DNA of 12,154 nucleotides. Origin: Alphaproteobacteria bacterium. Its GTDB lineage: Bacteria; Pseudomonadota; Alphaproteobacteria; Rickettsiales; 21-14-0-20-44-7. Below are positions 6,474 through 12,154 of this stretch, piece by piece. Under the pieces are notes generated by a model. It made no database searches. It was not told the origin of the DNA and saw only the letters and a list, made by a program, of their open reading frames with translations. The translations under genes were made by a program, and so were the position numbers. The stretch covers positions 1 to 12,154 of the forward strand of contig JABDBO010000031.1 in assembly GCA_013288575.1 (NCBI GenBank), in the 5' to 3' direction. Position 1 is the first letter of the stretch. Every line of letters starts with the position of its first letter.

Positions 6474-7339
6474 AAACACCACACCATTATGGCTTTTTGG
6501 GCATGCAGACGGTTTTCCGCTTCATCCCAAACGGCTGATTGTTTGCCATCAATTACTGCCGCCGAAACCTCTTCCCCCCGGTGCGCAGGTAAACAGTGCA
6601 GGAAAATTGCATCTTTTTTAGCCAGCGCCATCAACTTTTCATCCACTTGGTAATTGACCAGAAGATTGCGCCGCAGATCCGGGTTTTTATCACCCATAGA
6701 AGTCCAGGTATCAGTCACCACGCAATCAACATCTTTTACGCATTCTGCCGGGCTTTCGCAGAACTTAAGATGTTTGCCGGAAGTTGCCTGCACCAATTCT
6801 TTCGGGCAGGCTATATGCAGATCAAAAGCGAATTTCTCCGCCGCATGAATCCATGAAACCAGAACATTGTTCCAATCTCCCACCCAGGCAATTTTCTTGC
6901 CTTTAATATTGCCGAGCCGCTCTTCAAAAGTAAGAATATCCGCCATAATCTGGCATGGGTGCGAATGATCGGTAAGTCCGTTGATGACCGGCACTGTTGA
7001 ATGTTCAGCAAGTTCTAACAGCGTATTATGCGAATAAGCGCGTAGCATAATTATATCGACAAAACGCGATAACACGCGCGCCGTATCGGCAATAGTTTCG
7101 CCGCGGCCAAGCTGCATATCATTGCTGTTTAAAGTAACAACATTGCCGCCAAGTTGTTGCATGCCAACCTCAAACGAAACACGGGTGCGGGTAGATGGCT
7201 TTTCAAAAATCTGCGCCAGCGTTTTGCCTTCTAGCAGTTTTTTGTTCTTCTTTTTCAAATCCCGCGCATGGTCAATGATCTTGCACAGCGTTTTTGCGTC
7301 AATTGCGTCGAGATCGAGAAAGTCACGTTTTTTGGTCAT
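6464..7339 (-). CDS. argF: Ornithine carbamoyltransferase
   Basis: This enzyme condenses ornithine with carbamoyl phosphate to give citrulline, step six of arginine synthesis, as a cytoplasmic trimer. The 291-residue product carries the carbamoyl-phosphate motif S-T-R-T-R at 49-53, H-P-C-Q at 127-130, the D-T-W-x-S-M-G ornithine-side motif, and the signature H-C-L-P-A at 248-252 followed by H-R-G-E-E. It is slightly short for the family (about 300-310) but all catalytic motifs are present, so it should be active. ATG 7339 fits the family start. The leader contains a hairpin and there is a good promoter upstream. argD, normally its immediate upstream partner in many Alphaproteobacteria, is about 790 bases away and separated by an opposite-strand EF-hand gene, so argF appears to have its own promoter. 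Confidence 0.96.
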   Translation of the reverse strand: MTKKRDFLDLDAIDAKTLCKIIDHARDLKKKNKKLLEGKTLAQIFEKPSTRTRVSFEVGMQQLGGNVVTLNSNDMQLGRGETIADTARVLSRFVDIIMLRAYSHNTLLELAEHSTVPVINGLTDHSHPCQIMADILTFEERLGNIKGKKIAWVGDWNNVLVSWIHAAEKFAFDLHIACPKELVQATSGKHLKFCESPAECVKDVDCVVTDTWTSMGDKNPDLRRNLLVNYQVDEKLMALAKKDAIFLHCLPAHRGEEVSAAVIDGKQSAVWDEAENRLHAQKAIMVWCLDN

Positions 7340-7342
7340 TTG

Positions 7343-7369
7343 CTTCGCTTTTAAAATCAGGAAGCGAGG
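7343..7369 (-). promoter_or_regulatory. Stem-loop in the argF leader
   Basis: CTTCGCTT at 7343-7350 pairs with AAGCGAGG at 7362-7369, with one G-U pair and an 11-nt loop. On the argF mRNA this hairpin would occupy nearly the whole short leader and end three bases before the start codon, over the ribosome-binding region. It may tune argF translation; this is inference from structure only. Confidence 0.4.
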
Positions 7370-7370
7370 A

Positions 7371-7399
7371 TATATATACTAATTTAAGCGCGGATTCAA
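7371..7399 (-). promoter_or_regulatory. Putative sigma-70 promoter of argF
   Basis: The minus strand reads TTGAAT (7399-7394), a 17-base spacer and TATATA (7376-7371). Transcription would start near 7364, giving a leader of about 25 nt. I see no obvious arginine-repressor box. Confidence 0.45.
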
Positions 7400-7418
7400 T
7401 AGGTTGATGAGAAGTTAT

Positions 7419-7447
7419 TTGGCTTGTATTTGCTGCCAAATTATATA
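7419..7447 (+). promoter_or_regulatory. Putative sigma-70 promoter of the EF-hand gene
   Basis: TTGGCT at 7419-7424, a 17-base spacer and TATATA at 7442-7447 point to transcription from about 7454. The ATG at 7451 would then be outside the transcript, which supports the downstream start at 7481. Confidence 0.45.
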
Positions 7448-7470
7448 TAAATGTTAACGACTTTTGCAAT

Positions 7471-7477
7471 AAGGAAG
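7471..7477 (+). promoter_or_regulatory. Shine-Dalgarno deciding the EF-hand protein start
   Basis: AAGGAAG sits just before ATG 7481, with AGGA five bases from the start codon. The alternative ATG 7451 has no such site. Confidence 0.65.
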
Positions 7478-7480
7478 TTT

Positions 7481-8131
7481 ATGCCTAAAAATATAGAAGA
7501 ATTTCTCCAAGAAAACGCCGTTCAATATAATATTGAAGAACGAATTGCTGCGCTTAATAAGAAAATTGATGATTATAACAAAAATGGCCTAACCCAGAAT
7601 GGGCTAAATGGTATGCACACCATTAATGGGTCAGTAATCTTTTCATTTCAAAATTCTCCAGAAATGATTGATTCTGTAAAACTAATTACAGATAATAATG
7701 GACAGATCAGTGAAGGAGAGCGAAAAGCAAAAATTGCTGAACAGAGAAGAATTGGGGATGAATTAGATCTCAATCATGATGGCAAAGTCGATGCAAAAGA
7801 GATGACATCAATTTGCTCCAAAGACACTGGCGTGCCAGTTCCTTTTACAAATCGCCAGGCAAATATTCTAATTTCACAGGCTGCACAAGCTTTCGCAGCA
7901 ACTAATACAGAACCTGATGAGCTTAAAAAATTTATTGATTTGGTTGATCAGATTAAAAAAGACGGAATATTGACTGTTGCAGAACAAGAAGCTCTTCAAA
8001 AATTCAGTAATGACCATCATCTGGGCGTAAAAAATTCGCCACCATCCACTCCGGCACCAGCTTTACCGAAAGCAGCTCCAGCACCAGAACAGCAGCAAGA
8101 TCTGATTAAAAAAGTTTCTACCAAAGCTTAA
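7481..8131 (+). CDS. EF-hand calcium-binding protein, function unknown
   Basis: I do not recognise the family of this 216-residue protein. One textbook EF-hand loop, D-L-N-H-D-G-K-V-D-A-K-E, lies at 96-107 with all calcium ligand positions (1, 3, 5, 9, 12) filled. A second, degenerate loop at 69-80 has Asp, Asn, Gly, Ile and Glu in register but Ile at position 1. A third weak candidate at about 157-168 keeps only D-G-x-L-T and the final Glu. The loops are about 27 residues apart, not the usual 36. There is no signal peptide or membrane segment from ATG 7481, which I chose for its AAGGAAG ribosome site and upstream promoter. The last 30 residues are Pro/Ala/Gln-rich. The gene sits on the opposite strand between argF and argD, diverging from argF and sharing a TTAA stop overlap with argD. 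A cytosolic calcium sensor or buffer, or a non-classically secreted protein, are possibilities. Confidence 0.78.
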   Translation: MPKNIEEFLQENAVQYNIEERIAALNKKIDDYNKNGLTQNGLNGMHTINGSVIFSFQNSPEMIDSVKLITDNNGQISEGERKAKIAEQRRIGDELDLNHDGKVDAKEMTSICSKDTGVPVPFTNRQANILISQAAQAFAATNTEPDELKKFIDLVDQIKKDGILTVAEQEALQKFSNDHHLGVKNSPPSTPAPALPKAAPAPEQQQDLIKKVSTKA

Positions 8132-9306
8132 GCTGAAAGTGTCTTCAAAGTCTTATCAATAATCTCAACCGCTTCTTCAATTTCGGCTTCGGTGACGTTG
8201 AGTGGCGGGATGATGCGCACCACGTTTTGGCCGGCACCATTGGTGAGGAGTTTGTTCTCACGGAGTTTATCGACCACTTTCAAATTTTCGTAAGGCGCTT
8301 TTAGTTTTAAGCCGAGCAGCAAACCTTTGCCGCGTACTTCATCAACGATTGCCGGATATTTATTCTGCAAACTTTCCAGCGCTGCTTTTAACTTTTCGCT
8401 CATTTTTTGCACATTATCAAGGAAGCCTTTTTCCAAAACTACATCAAGCACCGCATTGCCAACCGCCGTTGCCAATGGATTGCCGCCAAAAGTTGTGCCA
8501 TGGCTGCCGGTTTTTAAAGCCTTGCCGACTTTTTCCTTCATGAACAGCGCGCCAAGCGGGAAACCGCCGCCAAGACCTTTGGCAGAAGAGAGCAGGTCAG
8601 GCTCAACGCCCGCCCATTCATAAGCAAAGAATTTGCCGGTGCGACCAACGCCGCATTGCACTTCGTCGAGGAATAATAACAGGCCTTTTTCATCGCAAAG
8701 CTTGCGAAGCTCAGGCAAAATCTTTAACGGATCAACCGAAATTCCGCCTTCGCCTTGCACTGGCTCAATCAAAATCGCCGCGGTTTGTGGGGTAATCGCT
8801 TTTTTCACCGCCTCAATATCAACCGGAACTTTATCAAACCCATCAAGCAGCGGGCCGAAACCCTCGGTAGTTTTTGGTGTGCCGGTGGCGGCAATCGCAC
8901 CCATTGTGCGGCCATGGAATGCACCTTCGAAAGTGATGATGCGATATTTTTCCGGCTGGCCATTTTCATCAAAGAATTTGCGCACTGCTTTAATGCCGGC
9001 TTCAATTGCCTCAGTGCCGGAATTGCAGAAGAAAACGGTATCGGCAAAGCTGTTTTCGACCAGTCTATCTGATAGTTTTTTGAGTGGCTCGCTGTAGAAA
9101 ATATTGGAAACATGCCATAGTTCCTTCGCCTTTTTGGTCAAGGCTTCCACCAAATGCGGGTGGCAGTGGCCGAGCGCATTCACGGCAATTCCAGAGAGGA
9201 AATCAAGATATTTATCACCGTTTTTGGTGAACACATAAGCGCCTCTGCCGTGATCTAATGTAAGATCAGCGCGGGCGTAGACGGGAAGGATAGGTGCAAT
9301 TGTCAT
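8128..9306 (-). CDS. argD: Acetylornithine aminotransferase
   Basis: ArgD transfers an amino group from glutamate to N-acetylglutamate semialdehyde to give N-acetylornithine, step four of arginine synthesis. Many members also act on succinyl-diaminopimelate in lysine synthesis. The 392-residue product is a class III PLP aminotransferase. It has F-C-N-S-G-T-E-A-x-E-A in the phosphate-binding region, G-A-F-H-G-R-T near residue 130, the cofactor Asp in L-D-E-V-Q at 214, the Schiff-base Lys at 243 in S-S-A-K-G-L-G-G-G-F-P, and T-T-F-G-G-N-P. Full family length. ATG 9306 fits, but there is no Shine-Dalgarno and the predicted promoter lies so close that the transcript may be nearly leaderless. It shares a palindromic TTAA stop overlap with the convergent EF-hand gene. 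Ornithine or succinylornithine aminotransferase is less likely, given the argF neighbour. Confidence 0.94.
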   Translation of the reverse strand: MTIAPILPVYARADLTLDHGRGAYVFTKNGDKYLDFLSGIAVNALGHCHPHLVEALTKKAKELWHVSNIFYSEPLKKLSDRLVENSFADTVFFCNSGTEAIEAGIKAVRKFFDENGQPEKYRIITFEGAFHGRTMGAIAATGTPKTTEGFGPLLDGFDKVPVDIEAVKKAITPQTAAILIEPVQGEGGISVDPLKILPELRKLCDEKGLLLFLDEVQCGVGRTGKFFAYEWAGVEPDLLSSAKGLGGGFPLGALFMKEKVGKALKTGSHGTTFGGNPLATAVGNAVLDVVLEKGFLDNVQKMSEKLKAALESLQNKYPAIVDEVRGKGLLLGLKLKAPYENLKVVDKLRENKLLTNGAGQNVVRIIPPLNVTEAEIEEAVEIIDKTLKTLSA

Positions 9307-9315
9307 AGTAATTGT

Positions 9316-9344
9316 GAAATAGCAGGAATTGCCTAGCGGTTCAA
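9316..9344 (-). promoter_or_regulatory. Putative promoter of argD
   Basis: The minus strand reads TTGAAC (9344-9339), a 17-base spacer and TATTTC (9321-9316). The -10 is a poor match. If used, transcription would begin only a few bases before the ATG. Confidence 0.3.
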
Positions 9345-9357
9345 TAGGGAATAGGGC

Positions 9358-9387
9358 TTGACTTTAATGATTAAGATCTGTTAACTT
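9358..9387 (+). promoter_or_regulatory. Putative promoter of the metzincin gene
   Basis: TTGACT at 9358-9363 is a strong -35. With an 18-base spacer, TG at 9379-9380 followed by TAACTT at 9382-9387 resembles an extended -10. Transcription near 9394 would leave an almost leaderless mRNA for ATG 9398. Confidence 0.35.
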
Positions 9388-9397
9388 GCCGCGCATT

Positions 9398-10474
9398 ATG
9401 GGAAAAGAACAGAAAGCTAAGGCAGCTGCCGAACAAGCGGCACAACAAGAATGGGCCAATAAACCCTGGTGGCAGAAGTATTGGAAAGCAATTACTGCAG
9501 TTGCTTTAGCTGTAACAGGAATTCCTGCTTTCATACATGTTAACAATGTTCTGGAAAAGAGAAGAGAAGTTGCCGTCGAAAAAGAAAAATATGGTGGATT
9601 ATGGGAATATAAAGATCAGATCCCCCCTTTGATGATTAAAAAAAATTTGGATGGCCAATATAGTTTCAAAGATTTTTTACTGAAGCTAAAAAGGGAAAAT
9701 GGAAAATTTCTTGTCCACACATATATTGGTGAGCCACCAATAAGCGAAGGCATTCAACTGAAACTTGCGTCTATCCCGGCCGACCTGGTTGAAAAAGTTA
9801 AAATGGGATTGGAGAAATGGAATTATCGTTTCAAATTCATTTATGTAGATAATCCCCAAGATGCAGATCTTACCGTATATGCCGAATATAATGTTATGGT
9901 GCAGATAGGCAGCGAGGCACGGGCTATTGGCCCAGATAATTGGCGTCACCAAGGATGGAAAATGCATGCCCAAGATGCAAAACTCACTGGTGATATTTCT
10001 ATTCTGGTAAATGGAACTAGCTTTAATTCATATAGATTAAACAGCGAATTCCTACCGAATTTTATTGGTCACGAATTTGGTCATCACGTTGGTCTTAATC
10101 ACCCAGAGGTTGAGTTTTATTTTCGGTTTATTGCTAAAACACAAAATAACTTGTACGGCCGCCCCATGAATTCTGCCGCTGATGCAGAAAAAGTTAGTGC
10201 TGAACTGGCAAAGATAAATACGACATATCCGGAATTTTCTAAATTATCAATTATGACAGGATGGTCGCGAAGTAATGATCCTAAACAAGAAGTGGGGGAA
10301 TTTGACCAAGCAGCTTTTGAAATAATTTTTAAATTGTTACAACAAGAATACGGCCCCGATTATCAACCTCCTGAAAAACCATCACAACACGAACAAACCA
10401 CCAAATGGCGCGAGCAGCATGCAACTCCGGCGGCCCAACCCTTTAAGTCTTCAACCGGTATCCCCGGTCGATAA
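9398..10474 (+). CDS. Membrane-anchored metzincin-type zinc metalloprotease
   Basis: The 358-residue product looks like a secretory-side zinc endopeptidase. The metzincin signature H225-E226-x2-H229-x2-G232-x2-H235 is complete, with E226 as general base. It is followed 51 residues later by a Met-turn, S-I-M286-T-G-W, and then F-D-Q-A-A-F-E-I-I-F-K-L-L-Q-Q-E-Y-G, resembling the last helix of matrixins. Upstream, D-A-D-L-T-V-Y-A and G-D-I-S-I-L-V-N match the strand pattern before matrixin active sites. A charged Gln/Ala-rich N-tail (about 1-30) precedes one membrane helix (about 31-48), giving an inside-out orientation with the protease in the periplasm. There are no cysteines, so no cysteine switch. 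Residues about 60-125 are an unassigned domain, and the last 40 are polar. I prefer ATG 9398 to the in-frame TTG 9386; no Shine-Dalgarno is visible. The 3' end overlaps the ABC permease by 32 bp. The substrate is unknown. Confidence 0.85.
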   Translation: MGKEQKAKAAAEQAAQQEWANKPWWQKYWKAITAVALAVTGIPAFIHVNNVLEKRREVAVEKEKYGGLWEYKDQIPPLMIKKNLDGQYSFKDFLLKLKRENGKFLVHTYIGEPPISEGIQLKLASIPADLVEKVKMGLEKWNYRFKFIYVDNPQDADLTVYAEYNVMVQIGSEARAIGPDNWRHQGWKMHAQDAKLTGDISILVNGTSFNSYRLNSEFLPNFIGHEFGHHVGLNHPEVEFYFRFIAKTQNNLYGRPMNSAADAEKVSAELAKINTTYPEFSKLSIMTGWSRSNDPKQEVGEFDQAAFEIIFKLLQQEYGPDYQPPEKPSQHEQTTKWREQHATPAAQPFKSSTGIPGR

Positions 10475-11204
10475 GTTTCCACACGATTAGCCACAGCACC
10501 ACATTTGCGCCAACCAGCACAATGGCACCCAGCAGCGGGTCGCCATCTGTATAGCCCGTCATGCCATATCTGAAACCGTCTATCATATAGAAAAACGGGT
10601 TGGCATGGGCCACATTTTGCCAGAAGCCCGGCAAGTTGCGGGTAGAATAAAATGTGCCGGAGAGAAATGAAAGCGGGGTGATTACATAACTGGTGATAGC
10701 CGCCATTTGGTCAAAACTCTCAGCCAAAACACCGGCGAGCAAACCAAGCAGTGCCAATAAAGTTCCCGCCGCAAAACCATAAAACAGCGTGATTCCAATA
10801 TGTTCGACATGATAATCAACAAAAATGCGAATCGCAATTGCACTGATAATTCCAACCATTACGCCGCGCGTAACCGCAGCAGCAACAAAGGCAAAAACAA
10901 TTTCTCCGGCGGAAAATGGCGGCATTAACAGATCAACCATACTGCCCAATACTTTTCCCATTATCATCGAAGAGGATGTGTTGGCAAAAACCTGCTGGAC
11001 AACGGTCATGATAATTAAGCCAGAGGCCATGAATTCGGAGAAATCAATACTGCCGACATAAGCCGCGCGCCGACCAACTGAGAGGCTGAATACAGCCAAA
11101 AACAGCAGTGATGTTACCACAGGCGCGAGCAGCGTCTGGTTATAGACTTTTAAAAACCGCCTGACCTCTTTTTTATATAAAGTCCAAGTGCCGATAGAAT
11201 TCAT
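10443..11204 (-). CDS. ABC-2 type transporter permease
   Basis: The 253-residue product is an inner-membrane permease of the ABC-2 export superfamily. After a short cytosolic N-terminus (K-K-E-V-R-R-F-L-K) there are about six membrane helices, at roughly residues 27-45, 60-75, 105-130, 137-165, 170-190 and 224-245. The C-terminal ABC-2 signature is present: S-F-L-S-G-T-F-Y-S-T-R-N-L-P, then A-N-P-F-F-Y-M-I-D-G-F-R-Y-G. It should pair with a separate ATPase, usually encoded next door, but none is present in this window, so its partner must lie elsewhere. Relatives of this type (YadH-like) export glycans, drugs or unknown lipids; the substrate cannot be told. ATG 11204 fits. It is divergent from tsaE by only 34 bp, and its 3' end overlaps the metzincin gene on the other strand. 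Confidence 0.9.
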   Translation of the reverse strand: MNSIGTWTLYKKEVRRFLKVYNQTLLAPVVTSLLFLAVFSLSVGRRAAYVGSIDFSEFMASGLIIMTVVQQVFANTSSSMIMGKVLGSMVDLLMPPFSAGEIVFAFVAAAVTRGVMVGIISAIAIRIFVDYHVEHIGITLFYGFAAGTLLALLGLLAGVLAESFDQMAAITSYVITPLSFLSGTFYSTRNLPGFWQNVAHANPFFYMIDGFRYGMTGYTDGDPLLGAIVLVGANVVLWLIVWKLIDRGYRLKT

Positions 11205-11228
11205 TTTTGATTTACGATTTTTGATTTA
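11203..11228 (+). repeat. 12-bp direct repeat between the ABC permease gene and tsaE
   Basis: ATTTTTGATTTA occurs perfectly at 11203-11214 and 11217-11228, with a period of 14 bp. It fills most of the 34-bp divergent gap and just precedes the tsaE ATG, in place of a ribosome-binding site. It may be part of the same class of short-period repeats seen before holB. Confidence 0.6.
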
Positions 11229-11238
11229 TGCTTTAGCT

Positions 11239-11631
11239 ATGGAAACAGCCAATCTAGAACAAACCAGAAATATTGCAAGCAAGCTCGCAAGAAAAGCAAA
11301 GCGGGGTGATTGCTATTGCCTGATTGGTGATTTGGGCGCCGGCAAAACTGAATTTGCGCGTGAATTTATTCGCACGCTTTGCGGTAACGTAACAGTTGCC
11401 AGCCCAACGTTTAATATTTTGCAGGTATATGAGCCAAATATTTATCACTTTGACTTATATCGTATAAAAGCCGAAAGCGAATTGACAGAAATCGGATTGG
11501 ATGAAGCTTTGCAAAATGGTATCTGCTTAATTGAATGGCCGCAGATTGCTGAAAACTATCTACCACAAAACCGGGTTGAAATTTATTTCGAAATCGTAGA
11601 TGAAACTACCCGGAAAATCGAAATAAAATGA
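11239..11631 (+). CDS. tsaE: tRNA t6A37 threonylcarbamoyladenosine biosynthesis ATPase TsaE
   Basis: TsaE is the ATPase that, with TsaB and TsaD, drives formation of N6-threonylcarbamoyladenosine at position 37 of ANN-decoding tRNAs in the cytoplasm. The 130-residue product has Walker A G-D-L-G-A-G-K-T at 30-37, the family S-P-T-F at 55-58, H-F-D-L-Y-R at 70-75, E-I-G-L-D-E-A and the I-E-W motif. The length is close to the usual 140-155. I chose ATG 11239. A GTG at 11188 would add 17 unconserved residues and overlap the permease start. There is no Shine-Dalgarno, only the direct repeat. Its stop overlaps the mfd start as ATGA, which suggests translational coupling. The usual partners tsaB and tsaD are not in this window. 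Confidence 0.93.
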   Translation: METANLEQTRNIASKLARKAKRGDCYCLIGDLGAGKTEFAREFIRTLCGNVTVASPTFNILQVYEPNIYHFDLYRIKAESELTEIGLDEALQNGICLIEWPQIAENYLPQNRVEIYFEIVDETTRKIEIK

Positions 11632-12154
11632 AACCACAAACTGCAAACCGAAAGCCGCCAACTACAATCAGCAATGTTCCACAAGGGGCAGAGGCGTTGG
11701 TTTTGTCGACACTTGATGCGCCAGTGATTTTGCACATTTCCGCATCTGACCGTGAAATGGCGCGGCTTGCCGAAGGTTTAAAATTCTTTGCGCCTAACCG
11801 CGAAGTGGTTGAATTTCCCGCCTGGGATACGCTGCCCTATGACCGCTCATCACCCAACCATATTATCGTGAGCCGCCGCGTTGAAGCACTGGCAAAATTA
11901 GTTGGTGGAATAAAAAATAAAACCATAATTCTTACCACCATCAATGCAGTTTTGCAGAAATTGCCGCCATTGGAAATTTTCCAAACCGTTGCGCTTGTGC
12001 TTGAAAAAGGCGGCAAAACCACGCGTGAAAATGTTTTAAATTATTTGCAGAAAAATGGTTATGAGCGCGTTTCAAAAGTGATAGAGCCGGGCGAATATGC
12101 CGTGCGTGGTTCTATTATCGATCTGTTCCCAAGCGGAATGGATGATGCGATCCG
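11628..12154 (+). CDS. mfd: Transcription-repair coupling factor Mfd (5' part only)
   Basis: Mfd is a large ATP-driven translocase that removes RNA polymerase stalled at DNA damage and recruits UvrA for nucleotide excision repair. Only about the first 175 codons lie in the window, and the frame is open to the right edge. What is visible is the N-terminal UvrB-like module. It has F-P-A-W-D-T-L-P-Y-D-R-S-S-P-N at about 63-77, a V-S-R-R segment, then G-Y-E-R-V-S-K-V-I-E-P-G-E-Y-A-V-R-G-S-I-I-D-L-F-P at about 144-168. All are hallmarks of the family. The start ATG 11628 overlaps the tsaE TGA. The first 14 residues, up to the first conserved position, are encoded by a heptamer-like AAAC repeat and are unlikely to be functional. 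The helicase motifs lie outside the window. Confidence 0.95.
   Translation, partial: MKPQTANRKPPTTISNVPQGAEALVLSTLDAPVILHISASDREMARLAEGLKFFAPNREVVEFPAWDTLPYDRSSPNHIIVSRRVEALAKLVGGIKNKTIILTTINAVLQKLPPLEIFQTVALVLEKGGKTTRENVLNYLQKNGYERVSKVIEPGEYAVRGSIIDLFPSGMDDAI
11631..11653 (+). repeat. Degenerate 7-bp repeat inside the mfd start
   Basis: AAAC begins at 11631, 11638 and 11645, and AAAG at 11651, with spacing of 7, 7 and 6 bp. The repeat encodes the unconserved first residues of Mfd, right after the ATG. Confidence 0.45.

Noticed and set aside
7451..7480. Upstream ATG extending the EF-hand protein by ten residues
   Set aside because: It lies at the predicted -10/start of transcription, and ATG 7481 has the strong AAGGAAG site.
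8633..9097. 154-codon open frame on the plus strand inside argD
   Set aside because: Antisense to a full-length aminotransferase with intact motifs; composition is Ser/Pro-rich as expected of a shadow frame.
11188..11238. GTG start extending TsaE by 17 residues
   Set aside because: The extension is unconserved, is encoded partly by the direct repeat, and overlaps the divergent permease start.
1..12154. CRISPR array, tRNA/rRNA gene, insertion sequence or phage module
   Set aside because: Nearly all bases are in recognisable genes, gaps are short, and I saw no spaced repeats of CRISPR length, cloverleaf, transposase or integrase.

Overview
The window looks like a compact, moderately AT-rich alphaproteobacterial chromosome segment. 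The placement rests on several gene types. The DNA polymerase III delta' subunit has the form with an intact P-loop and no zinc-binding cysteine cluster. secB lies divergently next to a Tim44/TimA-family gene. argD and argF lie close together on one strand. The methionyl-tRNA synthetase is short and lacks zinc cysteines, and Mfd matches the family well. No phage, IS, CRISPR, tRNA or rRNA feature is visible, and no gap without a gene exceeds about 150 bp.

Layout. Positions 1-2620 run rightward: a small exported Ala/Lys/His-rich protein, ribonuclease D (rnd) and the delta' clamp-loader subunit (holB). A leftward pseudopilin-like gene meets holB tail to tail over a shared CTAG. metG runs rightward and converges on leftward secB with one base between them. 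timA diverges from secB and converges on a small exported protein. argF runs leftward. A rightward EF-hand protein of unknown function follows, wedged between argF and leftward argD and sharing a TTAA stop overlap with argD. A rightward membrane-anchored metzincin-type metalloprotease diverges from argD and overlaps the end of a leftward ABC-2 permease by 32 bp. tsaE then overlaps mfd by ATGA, and mfd runs off the right edge.

How the genes fit together. Most are housekeeping genes for RNA maturation, replication, translation charging, protein export, the last common arginine steps, t6A tRNA modification and transcription-coupled repair. The accessory content is a set of envelope or exported proteins of unknown role: the His/Lys-rich exported protein, an orphan pseudopilin, a 73-residue exported protein, the EF-hand protein and the metzincin. 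The last two share a strand, flank argD and break up the expected argD-argF pair. They are the most interesting candidates for something undescribed, but a functional link between them is only inferred.

At the fine scale, short-period degenerate direct repeats sit at the start codons of holB, tsaE and mfd, where ribosome-binding sites would be expected. Several divergent promoters are tightly packed or overlapping.
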